A stretch of DNA of 64,000 nucleotides, from assembly GCF_014396585.1 (NCBI RefSeq), contig NZ_CP060717.1, positions 806,001-870,000 of the forward strand, read 5' to 3'. Both the position numbers and the translations under genes were made by a program. This DNA is from Sphingomonas rhizophila (lineage in GTDB: Bacteria > Pseudomonadota > Alphaproteobacteria > Sphingomonadales > Sphingomonadaceae). Below are positions 1-10,466 of this stretch, piece by piece (the first letter of the stretch is position 1; every line of letters begins with the position of its first letter). Below the pieces are notes generated by a model. The model worked only from the letters and a program-made list of their open reading frames with translations, was not told the DNA's origin and did not search any database.

Positions 1-1074
1 CGTCATAGATGGTCGGCAGGTCGGGTATGACCGCAAGCGCTTCATCCGCATCGACATAATGCTCGGTGTGTTCGGTGCCCAGATGGGCGGCCACCCGCCG
101 CGCGAAGTCGGCCTCGTCGAAACCGGCTTCGGCGAAACCAAGCGTGAAGCTTCGCACCCGGCCCGGCGCGATTGCCTGGTAGAGCGCGGTCACGGTCGAG
201 GAGTCGATGCCGCCGGACAGGAAAGAACCGACCGACACGTCCGCCACCGATTGGCCGCCGATCGATTGCCGGAGCACGGCGTCGAGACCTTCCAGCGCCT
301 CCGCCTCGTCCTCGATCGGATCGCGAAGTCCTTCGACGATCTGGTCGCGATAGGACCAGTAACGCTTCACCGTCACGCCTGGACCTGGCGCGGTTTCGGT
401 CGGAGCGGCGTGGCAAGGGTGCTCGTTGGCGCGGCGGGTGGCTGTAAGGACGTGCCCGGGGGCAGTTTGAAAATGCCCTCGTGGATCGACATGGGCGCCG
501 GAATGTAGCCGCGGGCGCAAAGCGCGTGGATCGCCGGACGATTCAGCGAATTGTCGAAACCTGCGTGGACGCGAACGGCCTTCAATTCCGATGCGAAGAC
601 AAAATCCGTCCCGACCCAGCCGTAATAGAGGGGCTTCTCGCCAAAGCGGTCGCGGACGAGCCTGACCGTGCGCTCGCGCGCGTCCCACAGGGCAAAGGCG
701 AACATCCCGATCAGCTTGTCGAGCGTCCCTTCGATCCCCCACCGCGCAATCGCCTCGACCAGTGTTTCGGTATCGCTGTGGCCACGCCATTCGATCCCGC
801 CTGACCGGTCGAGCTCGGCTCGGACAGCCCCATGATTGTAGATCTCGCCGTTGTAGCAGAGCGTGAAACGCCCGTCGGCGCTCACCATCGGCTGGTGTCC
901 TGCGGCCGACAGGTCGACAATCGCCAGTCGGCGGTGGACGAAAGCCACCGGATTTTCGCTGTCCGCCCAGATGCCGTGATCGCCCGGACCGCGATGGGCA
1001 ATGCTGATACCCATTCGCCGTAATAATGCGGTGTCGCGGCTCGACGGCCCGATGATGCCTGCGATGCCGCACAT
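1..1074 (-). CDS. asnB: Asparagine synthase (glutamine-hydrolysing), partial, frameshifted
   Basis: Class II glutamine amidotransferase of the asparagine-synthetase type: it hydrolyses glutamine and amidates an aspartyl or sugar-acid substrate. The start MCGIAG exposes the catalytic Cys2, followed by HRGP and the CYNGEIYN and RDRFGEKPLYY motifs of the N-terminal domain. The synthetase domain begins with YWSYRDQIV and carries the PP-loop SGGIDSS, but in another reading frame; the gene then runs off the window at base 1. One base appears to be missing near 401-412, within a Thr/Pro/Ala-rich linker. It lies 6 bp after the ABC transporter stop, as the last visible gene of a five-gene polysaccharide operon, so it more likely serves glycan biosynthesis than bulk asparagine supply (inference). 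Confidence 0.85.
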
Positions 1075-1080
1075 GACCGG

Positions 1081-2894
1081 TCAGTCGGCTCCCCGCCACC
1101 GTTCCGGACCTACGACCTGTTCGTAGCTGCCCTGGTCGGCGATGCGCCCATCAACCAGCCGGTAAATGCGGTCGCAATTGGCGACGGTCGAAAGGCGATG
1201 CGCAATAAGGATGATCGTCAGGTCACTCGACAGGCCCGCGACCGCGTCCATCACTGCCGCCTCGGTCTCGTCATCAAGGGCGCTGGTTGCCTCGTCGAGC
1301 ACCAGCAGGCTGGCGCGCTTGTAAAGCGCGCGGGCGATGCCGATGCGTTGCCGCTGTCCGCCGGAAAGGCGAATGCCCCGCTCCCCACAAGCGTTTCCAG
1401 TCCGTCGGGAAGTGTGTTCACGAAATCGCCTAGTCCAGCCTTCCGGGCCGCATCCCGGACGCGATCTTGATCGACGTCCTCGTCCGCAAGTCCGAATGCG
1501 ATGTTCGACGCAATGCTGTTGTCGGTGAGGAATATCGCCTGTGGAACATGGGCGATCTGAGCCTGCCAGCGGGCGAGGTTTTCCCAGCCGATCGTCTCAC
1601 CGTCGATCGCCAATCGACCGCGTTCGGGCTGAAGCAGGCCCATGATGAGGTCGACTGTCGTGCTCTTGCCGCTGCCCGTCTTGCCGATCAGTCCGATCCG
1701 CTCGCCCTTGCGGATGACGAGGTCGATGTCGCTCAGGGCGTTCTGCCCGCGGCCATATCCGAACGTCACGCCTTCCAGCGCAATCGACCGTTCGAAAGGC
1801 TCGACAACCGCTCCGGGTTGCAGCCGGACGGTCGGATCGATCGGCGTGTCGAGCAGGCTGACGACCCGGTGCAGGCTTTCGTTGTGAAGCGACGTGCCGG
1901 ACCACCCCTGGTACACCGCCTGGATCATCGGCAGCAATCGCTGCGCGCCCAGCGCCAGCGCACCGAGAACGGGAATGGCGGCGATCACTCCGCCCTCCCG
2001 CGTGCCGTACCAGACGGCGAATAATGCCACCATGATGATGACCCCGCCTTCGACCACCAGCCGCGGCGCCGCCTGCAGCACGTTGGCTGTGACCATGAGG
2101 CGCTGCTGCTGGTCTTCCAGCCGGCGCATTCGTTCTTCGAAGATGGGCTGTGACTGGTCGAGCAGGATGTCGCGCATCCCGCCAAGCGTTTCCTGCATCG
2201 TGCGGATCCGACCGTCCCAGATCTCGCCGATCCCGACCGACACGCGATTGACTGTCCCGCGGATGACGAGGCTGATGCCGATGTAGATCAGGCCGATGAA
2301 GCCAGCCGCCACCAGGGCACTCGCCGGGTCGACTGCAATGAGGAAGGCAATGACGACGATTGCCATCACGGCCGAGGTGATCGCGGTAAGCATCGGCAGG
2401 ATGATCCCCACTGTCACCATGTGAACCTGGCTGAAGGCCGCGATCAGCGCGCTACTGTTTTGCTTGAGGTACCAGCCGTATGGTTGACGAAGAACCCGGC
2501 CAAAAATCCGCATCACGAGTTCGTTCTGGAGGCCGAAGGCAAATTGCTGGGTCACCCAGGACAAAAGCAGGCGAATGGCCGTCGCGCAGGCCGCGGCGAC
2601 CGCCAGCGCCAGCGCGGCGGCGGCAATCGGACTGACATTGAGCGCCCGCGACACGTCGCCGAGCATCTCGCCGACATAAGGCAGCCGGCCGATCGATTCT
2701 GGAGCGGCGGCAATCGCCAGAACCGGCAGGACAGCGCCGATGGTGACCAGTTCAGCAGCGGCGCCCAACAAGCTCAGGATGAGGGTGAGTGCGAGCAACG
2801 ATCTCGTTCGTCCGCTTGCCCCGACTAATAGGCGGCGCAGTCCGGAAGCCGCCGAGCGCGGCCCTGTGTAGGCGGAAGCGGGAGAATTCGTCAC
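1081..2894 (-). CDS. ABC transporter, fused permease and ATPase (PglK/MsbA-like exporter), frameshifted
   Basis: Half-transporter with an N-terminal six-helix membrane domain (about residues 25-330) and a C-terminal nucleotide-binding domain, restored length about 604 aa. Walker A is GKTGSGKST; the signature LSGGQ and Walker [12 protein letters not shown] lie in a different frame, as does the H-loop AHRLS. A run of four Gs on the coding strand (1383-1386) should be five: adding one base turns LVGSGAF into [13 protein letters not shown]. The N-terminal segment [15 protein letters not shown] resembles PglK-type lipid-linked oligosaccharide flippases. GTG start at 2894, 5 bp after the upstream glycosyltransferase stop. 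Probably flips the lipid-linked glycan built by its operon neighbours across the inner membrane (inference). Confidence 0.85.
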
Positions 2895-2899
2895 TGCAA

Positions 2900-3952
2900 T
2901 TAACTAGACGGACGTCTGCGCGCCGCCAAGGCGACGGCGGCCGCGCTGACGTCGTCGGCGTAGAGTGGCGCATCCGCCCAGCGTGCAATGGCGGCGGACC
3001 GAATCGCGGCGTAGGCTTTCGGGTCGGCAAGCAGGGCCATCACGCGATCGGTGGCGGCCGCCGGGTCATTCGGATCGATGAGGACACCCGACACGCCCGG
3101 CATGACATAGCGGCCCATTTCGCCGGCCGGCGTAACGACCGGGACCAGTCCCAACTGCATCGCTTCGACGCACGACATCGCCATGCCTTCCATGTCGCTT
3201 GGCAGCAGGAAGAAACTGGCGCCACGGGCGATACTGGGAAGGTCGGATCGGGCGACAGGGCCATGGAAGCGAATCCGATGGCCGAGCGGAGAGGCTTTGG
3301 CGACGAGCGACTCCCTCTCGCCATCGTCAGGCCCGTAAATGTCGAACTCGGCATCGATTCCACGTTCGACCAGTTGGGCAATCAGGTCGATTGCCCGGTC
3401 TACCCGCTTCTGCCGGCTGAGCCGCGACCACAGGACAAAGCGGGGGACCGGCGGGATCGCCGGGACGGGCGGCAATCGATCGCTGACGAAACTGATCGTC
3501 CTGCTGGTGCCGCGAAAGGAAGGCGAAAGCCTCGCCCCGAGCGTCGCTTCGCTGTCGGCCCAGACCTCGTCGGCGGCGGCCACGGCGGCGGCGGCGGCGG
3601 TGGCTTCGACCCGATGAAACGTCCGTTCGTTATTGAGGGTGTAGACGAGGCGAATCGCCGGACGCAGCCGCTTCAGGGCAAGCATCACCGGGACCGTGCG
3701 CCACAGCGAGAATATCGCGACGTCGGGCGGGTGGCGAAGGACTTGCCGAAGGACGCGGGCGTGGGCCAGCGGATTGCTGGCCGATCGAAACGGCGATGAG
3801 AGAATGTTGGACGCAGACCCGCCGATGGGCCCGCCCGCAAGAAACACGAGCCGAAAGTCGCACCCTCGTGGCGGCTTGGCCGCCATCGACCGCGCGGCGA
3901 TTTCGACGCCGCCCATCCCGTCGTGGGGAATGAGGTGAAGCAGCCTGACCAT
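2900..3952 (-). CDS. Glycosyltransferase family 4 protein
   Basis: GT-B fold glycosyltransferase, about 350 aa, that would transfer a sugar from a nucleotide-sugar donor to a lipid-linked acceptor at the cytoplasmic membrane. N-terminal GGVEIAARSM resembles the acceptor-domain loop of GT4 enzymes; the donor domain begins at RFVLWSRLSRQKRVDRAIDL and has the end motif LLPSDMEGMAMSCVEAMQ with the E-x7-E type spacing. The start ATG at 3952 overlaps the stop of the previous gene (TGATG), which is why I reject the longer upstream in-frame extension. Operon with two further glycosyltransferases and an ABC exporter. Donor and linkage cannot be read from sequence. Confidence 0.85.
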   Translation of the reverse strand: MVRLLHLIPHDGMGGVEIAARSMAAKPPRGCDFRLVFLAGGPIGGSASNILSSPFRSASNPLAHARVLRQVLRHPPDVAIFSLWRTVPVMLALKRLRPAIRLVYTLNNERTFHRVEATAAAAAVAAADEVWADSEATLGARLSPSFRGTSRTISFVSDRLPPVPAIPPVPRFVLWSRLSRQKRVDRAIDLIAQLVERGIDAEFDIYGPDDGERESLVAKASPLGHRIRFHGPVARSDLPSIARGASFFLLPSDMEGMAMSCVEAMQLGLVPVVTPAGEMGRYVMPGVSGVLIDPNDPAAATDRVMALLADPKAYAAIRSAAIARWADAPLYADDVSAAAVALAARRRPSS

Positions 3953-5094
3953 CAGGATCGGTCGACCCCGAGCATTTCGAAGTGACGCGCGATCACCCTG
4001 TCGGCGGTGAAAGGTCGGACGGCCTCGGCCAAGGTTGCCGCCGGGATGGGATGGTCGATCGCCTGGACGATCGCGTCTGCCATTGCCCGCGCATCCCCAA
4101 CCGGCACGAGAATGCCGTATCTGCCATCCTGAAGGAGCTCGCGAGGGCCGGTTTCGCAATCGGTGGAAACCGGGGTCGCGCCGCACATCATCGCTTCGAC
4201 GAGGACATTGGGCATTCCCTCGACCGTGGATGACAGGGCGAACACATCTGCCTTCACGAAATATTTGAGCGGATTATAGGTGAATCCGGCGAGCTTGATC
4301 CGGTCGGTGAGGCCGAACTGTTCGATCTGAGCCTGCAGGTCGGCGTAAAGGGGGCCTTCACCAAGGATGATCAATCGGGCGTCGCGCCCGTCCTTCGCGA
4401 CCAGCGCCATCGCCTCGACCAGCGTGCCGAAGTCCTTCCAGGGTTGCAGGCTGCCAGCAGCGAGCACCATCGGCACGGCTTTTTCAATCAACCAGGGCTC
4501 GTCGACGGCTTCGGCCATCCGTTCCCGCGATTCCCGGTCGTCGACGATGTTGTAGACATGGGTGTGTGGCGGATTGCGGAAGACCCGCCGGTATTGCCCC
4601 ACCATGTCCTTCGACACGCACGTCAGCGCGTCGGCCCGCCACGACAGCGTGCGCATGACCTGTTTCAGAATCCAGCGCTTCGAAAGCGGCGGCCCGCGAT
4701 AGGTGTCGAACGGAGTGACCCGGCATGAACCGCTGATTTTGGCTTTCGAGCCGGTGATGGCCGCCGCCGCGAGGACAAGGGCGTTCAGATGATCCTCGGC
4801 GCTGAAAACGACATCGGGTCGTTCGCGCCGCAGGTACGTGCACAACGGCATGAACATGCCGGCGGTGCGGTGCTTGCCGAGGATGCGGATGTCGATACCG
4901 GGAATGGCCGGCGGCTGGAGATGCGGATCGATGCGGCCGATCATCAGCGTCACATCATGTCCCGCCTCCGCCAGCGCACGGGCGAACCGCGTTTGGGCAA
5001 GCGCAACGCCAGAGATCATGTATCGCGGGGTGACGACCAGGATTTTCTGGCGCGCGTGACCGGCGATATGCTGCTCGTCGGCCATCCCGGTCAT
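3952..5094 (-). CDS. Glycosyltransferase family 4 protein
   Basis: GT-B glycosyltransferase of about 380 aa. The N-terminal domain starts KILVVTPRYMISGVALAQTR; the donor-binding domain runs from VLAAGSLQPWKDFGTLVEAM through LGEGPLYADL and ends with SSTVEGMPNVLVEAMMCG, the usual GT4 nucleotide-sugar signature. The ATG at 5094 overlaps the upstream stop as ATGA, which sets the start (a longer in-frame extension to 5241 would lie inside the upstream gene). Cytoplasmic enzyme in the same exopolysaccharide or O-antigen-like operon. Substrate unknown. Confidence 0.88.
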   Translation of the reverse strand: MTGMADEQHIAGHARQKILVVTPRYMISGVALAQTRFARALAEAGHDVTLMIGRIDPHLQPPAIPGIDIRILGKHRTAGMFMPLCTYLRRERPDVVFSAEDHLNALVLAAAAITGSKAKISGSCRVTPFDTYRGPPLSKRWILKQVMRTLSWRADALTCVSKDMVGQYRRVFRNPPHTHVYNIVDDRESRERMAEAVDEPWLIEKAVPMVLAAGSLQPWKDFGTLVEAMALVAKDGRDARLIILGEGPLYADLQAQIEQFGLTDRIKLAGFTYNPLKYFVKADVFALSSTVEGMPNVLVEAMMCGATPVSTDCETGPRELLQDGRYGILVPVGDARAMADAIVQAIDHPIPAATLAEAVRPFTADRVIARHFEMLGVDRS

Positions 5095-6175
5095 TGCCTC
5101 CCCATCGCATGGGCCAGCCGATCGGTCAGCCGGCGAAGGGAATGATGTCGCTCGAATTGCTTGCGAAGCGCGGAATCGAACGCCGGGGCGGTTGGCGGAA
5201 GGGCGCGAATGGCTGCGATAAATTCGTCGGCCGTTTCGCAAATCGTGCCGGCTTCCGGAACGGCGTTGTCGTAACCGGAAAAGGCTTCGCCGCTGCCGAT
5301 GACTTTCTTGCCGAACATCAGCGCCTCGGCGACCTTGGTCTTCATGCCGGAGCCGCCGAAAATCGGGGCGACCACCGCACGCGCCTCGACATAATAAGGG
5401 GCAAGGGCGGCGGCCGGACCGATAACCTGCACATTCCTGACCGCCTCGAGCTCGGGGCGCAGCTCATCCATGCCGTGCCCGACGACGACCGTCTTCCGAT
5501 CGATGGCGGGTGCGACGTGGCGGGCGAACCAGCGGATGCCCGCCTTGTTCGCGTAGAAATCACCGCCGACGAACAGGAGAGGCGCATCCGCGCTCACGAC
5601 TTGATCGGATGGCGGCACTGAACCGAGGCGATCGTCGACCGAAATCGGCACGATGTCCGTGCCACCGATGCCGTACGTTTCGTGGAGGGCCTTTGACTCG
5701 CGGTTGCTGAGCACCAATCGCTGGTCGCTGAATCGCGCCGCAGCCGCTTCCGCCGACCGCACGGCGAGAAGCGTGGCCAGCGCGCGCGGGGAGCGAGATT
5801 GTCTGAAGGCGTCGGCAAAAAACCGAGCCTCCACATTGTGGAAGAAGGTAGAGACACGAACGTGCGGAGCGGCGCGTTTGACGGCTCGCGCCAAGATGCC
5901 GAGATTGGATCCGTTGAAATAGACCGTGCCGATGTCACCTTCGGCAACGCGCCCAACAGCGCGCCTTCTGCAGTCGTGGTCGCGCCGTCAATCCGCCCGC
6001 CGAGCATCGCCGGAAGACGGGTCAGCGTCGGCGGGGTCCTCGCGGGGAGCTCGAACAGCTCGAAATCTTCCGCGAAAATGGACGCAAGTGCGCGCCGGTG
6101 CAGGTCGGAAAGCTGCGCGCGGCCGCCCAGGGGCGGGTCGCCAACCGGCGGCGTGACGAACAGAAGGCGACGCAT
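5091..6175 (-). CDS. Glycosyltransferase (GT4/GT1-like), frameshifted
   Basis: First gene of the minus-strand polysaccharide operon. The N-terminal part, MRRLLFVTPPVGDPP, reads in one frame to about 5955 and the rest, starting IGTVYFNGSNLGILARAVK, in another. One extra G in the run at 5952-5954 (coding strand GGG) joins them as ALLGRVAEGDIGTVYFNG and gives about 361 aa. The C-terminal half has LLFVGGDFYANKAG, VVVGHGMDELRPEL and the sugar-nucleotide signature IFGGSGMKTKVAEALMFGK, close to GT4 proteins annotated as glycosyltransferases of exopolysaccharide clusters. It is divergent from the methyltransferase at 6241 with 65 bp between, so both promoters must lie in that gap. Confidence 0.82.
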
Positions 6176-6240
6176 CGTGCCCTTCCTAGAGCGGCGTCCT
6201 TGCTTGCGCCACTCCTTGCCGGTCGCCTAGGAACCGGCCG

Positions 6241-6858
6241 ATGATCGCCGCCGCCGCCCGGAAATTCGGCACTTTTCGCCGCCAGTTGAGCGCGCAGGGG
6301 CCGCTGCGCCTCGCCCGCATCAAGTTCGACGAGGCGGTGACTTGGATGTTGGCCAAACGCTTCGGGTTTCCGCCGAAATGGCACAATCCGACCAGTGCCA
6401 GACCGTACCGGCTGCTGGTCGCGGAGATGATCAATCGCCGTGATCCGCGGGTGGTGGTAGAAGTCGGCTGCGGACTCGGCGCGATCCTGGCGCGACTGAA
6501 GGCACCGCATCGCATTGGCTACGACACCGATGCGGGCGCCTTGCGCGCCGCACGGCTGCTGCGGTCGGGCGGCATCGAATTCAAGCAAGGTTCGCTGGCC
6601 GAGGTCGGCGAACCCGCAATGGATATCCTGGTACTGGTGAACTGGATTCACGACGTGTCGCCGGCCGACCTGCGGGAAGGGATCATGCCGCTGATCGCCC
6701 GCACGAGGTTTCTGATGGTCGACGCCATCGACCCGGGCAGCGATGGCTATCGCTTTTCTCATGACTTCGCGTTTCTTTCGTCCGGCGCGCGGGAAATCGA
6801 GCGCAGGCGGGTCGAGGGGGAAAAGCGCGACTTTATCCTGTTCGAGGTTGGTCGATGA
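6241..6858 (+). CDS. Class I SAM-dependent methyltransferase
   Basis: 205 aa protein with the Rossmann motif I VVVEVGCGLGAIL (about residues 76-88), the acidic residue that binds the SAM ribose in GYDTD, and the post-motif stretch MDILVLVNWIHDV. Such small methyltransferases in polysaccharide clusters typically methylate a sugar or lipid-linked intermediate; the substrate cannot be told here. First gene of a plus-strand run: its stop overlaps the next start (ATGA at 6855), so it is co-transcribed with the deacetylase-like gene and the glycosyltransferase that follow. A single uninterrupted frame. Confidence 0.8.
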   Translation: MIAAAARKFGTFRRQLSAQGPLRLARIKFDEAVTWMLAKRFGFPPKWHNPTSARPYRLLVAEMINRRDPRVVVEVGCGLGAILARLKAPHRIGYDTDAGALRAARLLRSGGIEFKQGSLAEVGEPAMDILVLVNWIHDVSPADLREGIMPLIARTRFLMVDAIDPGSDGYRFSHDFAFLSSGAREIERRRVEGEKRDFILFEVGR

Positions 6859-7618
6859 GCGCGCGGTACCTGCTTCGTCTCGATGACGCGTGCCCGACGA
6901 TGAAGCGGGACGGCTGGCAGCGGCTCGAGGATCTTTTCGACGAGCTTCGGATCAAGCCCATTGTCGCGGTCGTCCCCGATAACCAGGATCCGGCGCTTCA
7001 TTACGACGATGCCGACCCGGGCTTCTGGGACAGGGTCCGCCAATGGCGCAACAAGGGTTGGACGATCGCCCAGCATGGCTATCGACATATCTTGAAGCCA
7101 ACGCGGGCGTCGCAGTACCTGCCGATCAATCCGGGATCGGAGTTCGCCGGCCTCCCGCTTGCCGAGCAGCAGGAGAAGATCGCGAAAGGCTGGGCACTCC
7201 TCGCGAGCGAGGGAGTCGAGCCCACGGTATGGGTCGCGCCGGCCCATTCGTTCGACCGGACGACGCTTTGGGCAATCGAGCGGTCGACACCCATCCGAAT
7301 CGTCTCCGATGGCTTGGCGCGAAATCCGTTCGCCGCCGACGGCTTTCGCTGGATACCGCAAACGTTGTGGTCGCTGACCCCGAAAGACGATGGTGTGTGG
7401 ACGGTCTGCCTTCACCCCAGCACGATGGGGGACGATGAATTTGCACGGCTCGCTGGGGCACTTCGTGGCCCTATCGCGGGAAGCTGACATCAGTCGACGA
7501 ACTGGATCTAAGTGATCGACCGAAGACGGCCGGCGACTGGCTGGAGACGGCAGATTTCTGGCGTCGGCATTTCATGCAGCGCGCCGTTTCGAAGGCTGTC
7601 CGGCTTGTCCGCAGATAG
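6855..7618 (+). CDS. DUF2334 / polysaccharide-deacetylase-like protein, frameshifted near C-terminus
   Basis: Restored length about 254 aa. It begins YLLRLDDACPTM, giving the paired Asp of NodB-like and DUF2334 deacetylase folds, then has AQHGYRH (HGxxH metal-binding motif) and the later VAPAHSFD and CLHPSTM elements. Probably removes acetyl groups from a sugar in the glycan made by the neighbouring genes (inference). As sequenced it stops at 7487 with GPIAGS, but adding one C to the CCC at 7469-7471 continues it as PYRGKLTSVDELDLSDRP to a stop at 7616-7618, just before the glycosyltransferase. ATGA overlap with the upstream methyltransferase. Confidence 0.72.
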
Positions 7619-8672
7619 CGGCACCAGGCGAAGCATTGCACTGCTGCTGCCCAGCTTGAAGTTCGGTGGCGCGGAACGGGTTGCACTCGCCCTGGCCGAT
7701 GCCTTCGTCGCCGCGGGTCACAAGGTCAGCATTCTGCTGATGAGCGCGGAGGGCGAGTTCCTGGCTGAAGCGCGCGATCGTTTCGAAGTGGTCGACCTGC
7801 AATGCAATCGCACTCGGAAGCTTCCGCTGAGACTGGCGAATTATTTGAGGGACGCCAGTCCGGACTTGCTGGTCTCCAGTTTCTGGAAGCTCAACCTGTG
7901 CGCCTGCCTTGCGAGAGTGGCCCATCCATCAACCCGGCTGCTGCTGTGGGAACATTCGCCGCCGAGCCTAAGCAAGCAGAGCCCGAGCCTGCTCTACGGC
8001 GTGTCGTCGACTCTCCTCTATCGATTGGCGACGGGTATCGTCTGCGTTTCGCGAGGCGTGCGCGACGATGTCCTCTCGCTGACCACCGGTCTCGAGGATC
8101 GTCTGGTCGTCATTCACAATCCCATCCCCGCACCCCGAAACCTGCCGCGACGTTCGGCGAAGACCCGCAGGAAGCGGATCGCGTGGATCGGGCGGCTGGA
8201 CGAACCCAAGAACCCGGGCTTGATGATCGAGACCCTAGCGATGCTGCCGGATCTCGATTTGGTCATGGCCGGGGAAGGGCGCTTGCGGGCCGACCTCGAA
8301 CGTTCAGCGAACGCGCTAGGGCTTGACGCTCGCGTTCAATTCCTCGGCTTCGTACCCAACGCATACGCTGTCCTTGCCGAGGCCGACCTGCTGGTGCTGA
8401 CATCCGACCGCGAAGGGCTTCCCAGCGTTCTGGTCGAGGCGATGCATGCCGGGATCGGCGTTGTCGCCACCGATTGCGGAACAGGCGTTCGCGACATCAT
8501 TCGGATGCCCGAGCACGGGCTCGTGTGCGCCAAACGTAATCCTGAGGCGCTGGCGGCTGCCATCAACGAGGCGCTGTCACGCACATTCGCACCGGACCAT
8601 CAGCGGAAGCGGGCGGAGGCGTTCGATCCCGCCGTAATCGCCGGCCAATTTCTGGAAATGGCCCGGCTTTAG
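7605..8672 (+). CDS. Glycosyltransferase family 4 protein
   Basis: GT-B glycosyltransferase, about 355 aa. N-terminal LLLPSLKFGGAERVALALA is the classic GT4 opening; the donor domain starts RIAWIGRLDEPKNPGLMIE and ends with LTSDREGLPSVLVEAMHAG. The start is uncertain: an in-frame GTG at 7512 would overlap the restored upstream gene by about 100 bp, whereas TTG at 7605 overlaps it by 14 bp and puts the family N-terminus near residue 10, so I prefer 7605. Last gene of the plus-strand run; it converges on the GT2 gene with about 67 bp between and no clear terminator there. Confidence 0.82.
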   Translation: MSADSGTRRSIALLLPSLKFGGAERVALALADAFVAAGHKVSILLMSAEGEFLAEARDRFEVVDLQCNRTRKLPLRLANYLRDASPDLLVSSFWKLNLCACLARVAHPSTRLLLWEHSPPSLSKQSPSLLYGVSSTLLYRLATGIVCVSRGVRDDVLSLTTGLEDRLVVIHNPIPAPRNLPRRSAKTRRKRIAWIGRLDEPKNPGLMIETLAMLPDLDLVMAGEGRLRADLERSANALGLDARVQFLGFVPNAYAVLAEADLLVLTSDREGLPSVLVEAMHAGIGVVATDCGTGVRDIIRMPEHGLVCAKRNPEALAAAINEALSRTFAPDHQRKRAEAFDPAVIAGQFLEMARL

Positions 8673-8739
8673 GGGCTGCCCCTGAGCCAAGTCGACGTGA
8701 CGGTGGCGTCGCGGTTTGCAAGAAACTCGCGATGGGTTT

Positions 8740-9641
8740 TTACGACTTTGCCCGCAGATGATCGAACACCGCCAACGCCACGGCCAGTGGCAGCGCCGCG
8801 CAGAAACTGGCGGTGCTGTCTAGCGTTCCCCACAACGTCCGAGCCTCGCGAAGCGGCACGTCGCCGTGAATGCTCCAGCGCAAGTAGGTGATAAGGTCGC
8901 GACAGCGGAGCGATGCCGGACGCGGATAGCGGGTGGTCATTTGCCGGCTGATTGCCAGTGATCGCGCCCGTCCCCGGTTGTAACTCATCGTGTTGCTGAA
9001 AGAGATCGCGTTGGGCGACCGGTATTCGACCCGCCGCAATATCTCCGGGGTGTAACGCGCCGGCGCGTCACCGATCTGCGACCACACCACGCTTTCCGGA
9101 ATGACGAGATCGATCTCGGGAAAGGGTGGGCGCGAAGGGTCGTCGTTCGGGCGGCGAAAAACATGTCACCTACAACACGGTGAATTTCGGCGAGGTCGTT
9201 CCAACTCACGTCGCGAACGCCACTGCCGTCGAACGGGTCGGCGACCACGCCCTCGCTGGTTGCTACGAGTGCGGTAATCCCAACGAAGTCGGCTCGTTCG
9301 TGTTCGGGAATGGAGCGCCAGATCTCCGTTAGGCGGCGAACGGCATCAGGCTCCATCTGATCGTCGGAATCGCACCAGGCAGTGATCTCTCCACGTGCCC
9401 GACGGATCGCTTCATTGTCGATCCGCGCCTTACCGACATGGCGGTCGGCGCGGATGTAAAGGATCGGGAAATCGGAAGCTTTCGCGAGGTTGGCGACGAT
9501 GGCCGGTGTTTCGTCGGTCGACCCGTCGTCACCGATGATCCATTCGAAGTCGCGCGATGTCTGGCTGGCAAGACTGCGCCATACCCGCTCGAGATAGTCG
9601 CCGCGATTCCACGTCGGCGTCAGGATCGACAGGAACGGCAT
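8740..9641 (-). CDS. Glycosyltransferase family 2 protein, frameshifted
   Basis: GT-A fold glycosyltransferase, about 300 aa restored. MPFLSILTPTWNRGDYLE opens the nucleotide-binding domain, followed by WIIGDDGSTDET and the DSDDQ metal-binding DxD equivalent. The frame breaks after the first 175 residues: adding one base at the run 9118-9120 turns HPFPRSIS into HPFPEIDLVIPESVVWSQ and joins the C-terminal part that ends DHLRAKS. A longer in-frame upstream extension to 9809 overlaps the FkbM gene and has no family similarity, so I start at 9641, 11 bp after that gene. Likely adds a residue to the same glycan. Confidence 0.8.
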
Positions 9642-9652
9642 CGCCGCCAGCC

Positions 9653-10432
9653 TTACAGCGGGCTGGCCATGCTGACGGCATAGCCGTCGAAATGCATGAA
9701 GTCGCGCTGGCGCCGTGCGATCTCGGTGAGGAAATTGCGGGTCACCTGGCGACCCGGAAGCATCCAGTCGTGGAGTTCGATCAACAGGATCGGGAAACTG
9801 TCGATCCAACCCGTGTCGCCAGTGAACAGGTCTTCCTCGAACCCCTCGATGTCGATCTTGATCAGGAAGGGCTCAGCTGTGTCGGCCTGCGCGATAATGT
9901 CGGCCACGGTGACGAAGCGGACGGCGCCGCCATCGGCCTCGACAACCTGGAAACCGCAGTTGCGACCGGTGTCGATGAGGTCGCCCGAGCCGGCATGGCT
10001 GGCAACGGCGGCCTCGATCAGTGTCGCGGCCGCCGGAAGGTTCTGGCGGGCGATGGCGCAATTCCCCGAGTCCGGCTCGACCGAAAGGATCCGGGCTTCG
10101 GGATAGGCTTGGTGAAAGTAAGCCGATGCCAGCCCGATGTTGGCGCCCAGATCGACGATCAACGGAGTCTTTCCCGCCGCCAGGAGCTCGCGATAGCGCC
10201 GCTCGACTTCCTTGGTCCGCGCGGTGGGCGTCAGATCGAATTCGTCGTTCAGGAAGATATGCTCGACCTGGATCCAGTCGTCATGATCGCGGATCATGAA
10301 GCGAACCCACTTCTTCCCGACACGGTCATATAGCCGCTGTCGGCGCACATTCGGTGGCGTCAGCGGGATGAATCGCCGCCTGCCGAGAAGGCCGCGGAGC
10401 AGATAGGAGAACCAGATCAGCCAAATCTTCAC
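9653..10432 (-). CDS. FkbM family methyltransferase
   Basis: 259 aa SAM-dependent methyltransferase. Motif I is IVDLGANIGLASAYF, followed by ILSVEPDSGN and the FkbM-type LIKIDIEGFEEDLF. FkbM proteins O-methylate sugars in surface polysaccharides and antibiotics; beside a GT2 gene the role here is probably capping or decorating a glycan (inference). N-terminal residues 1-20 include a short hydrophobic, Arg-flanked stretch that may associate with the membrane. Located 34 bp after surE on the same strand, so it may share that transcript. Confidence 0.85.
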   Translation of the reverse strand: MKIWLIWFSYLLRGLLGRRRFIPLTPPNVRRQRLYDRVGKKWVRFMIRDHDDWIQVEHIFLNDEFDLTPTARTKEVERRYRELLAAGKTPLIVDLGANIGLASAYFHQAYPEARILSVEPDSGNCAIARQNLPAAATLIEAAVASHAGSGDLIDTGRNCGFQVVEADGGAVRFVTVADIIAQADTAEPFLIKIDIEGFEEDLFTGDTGWIDSFPILLIELHDWMLPGRQVTRNFLTEIARRQRDFMHFDGYAVSMASPL

Positions 10433-10466
10433 GCGCCACTCCGAACGGCTGCAAGGGCCGACTGCG

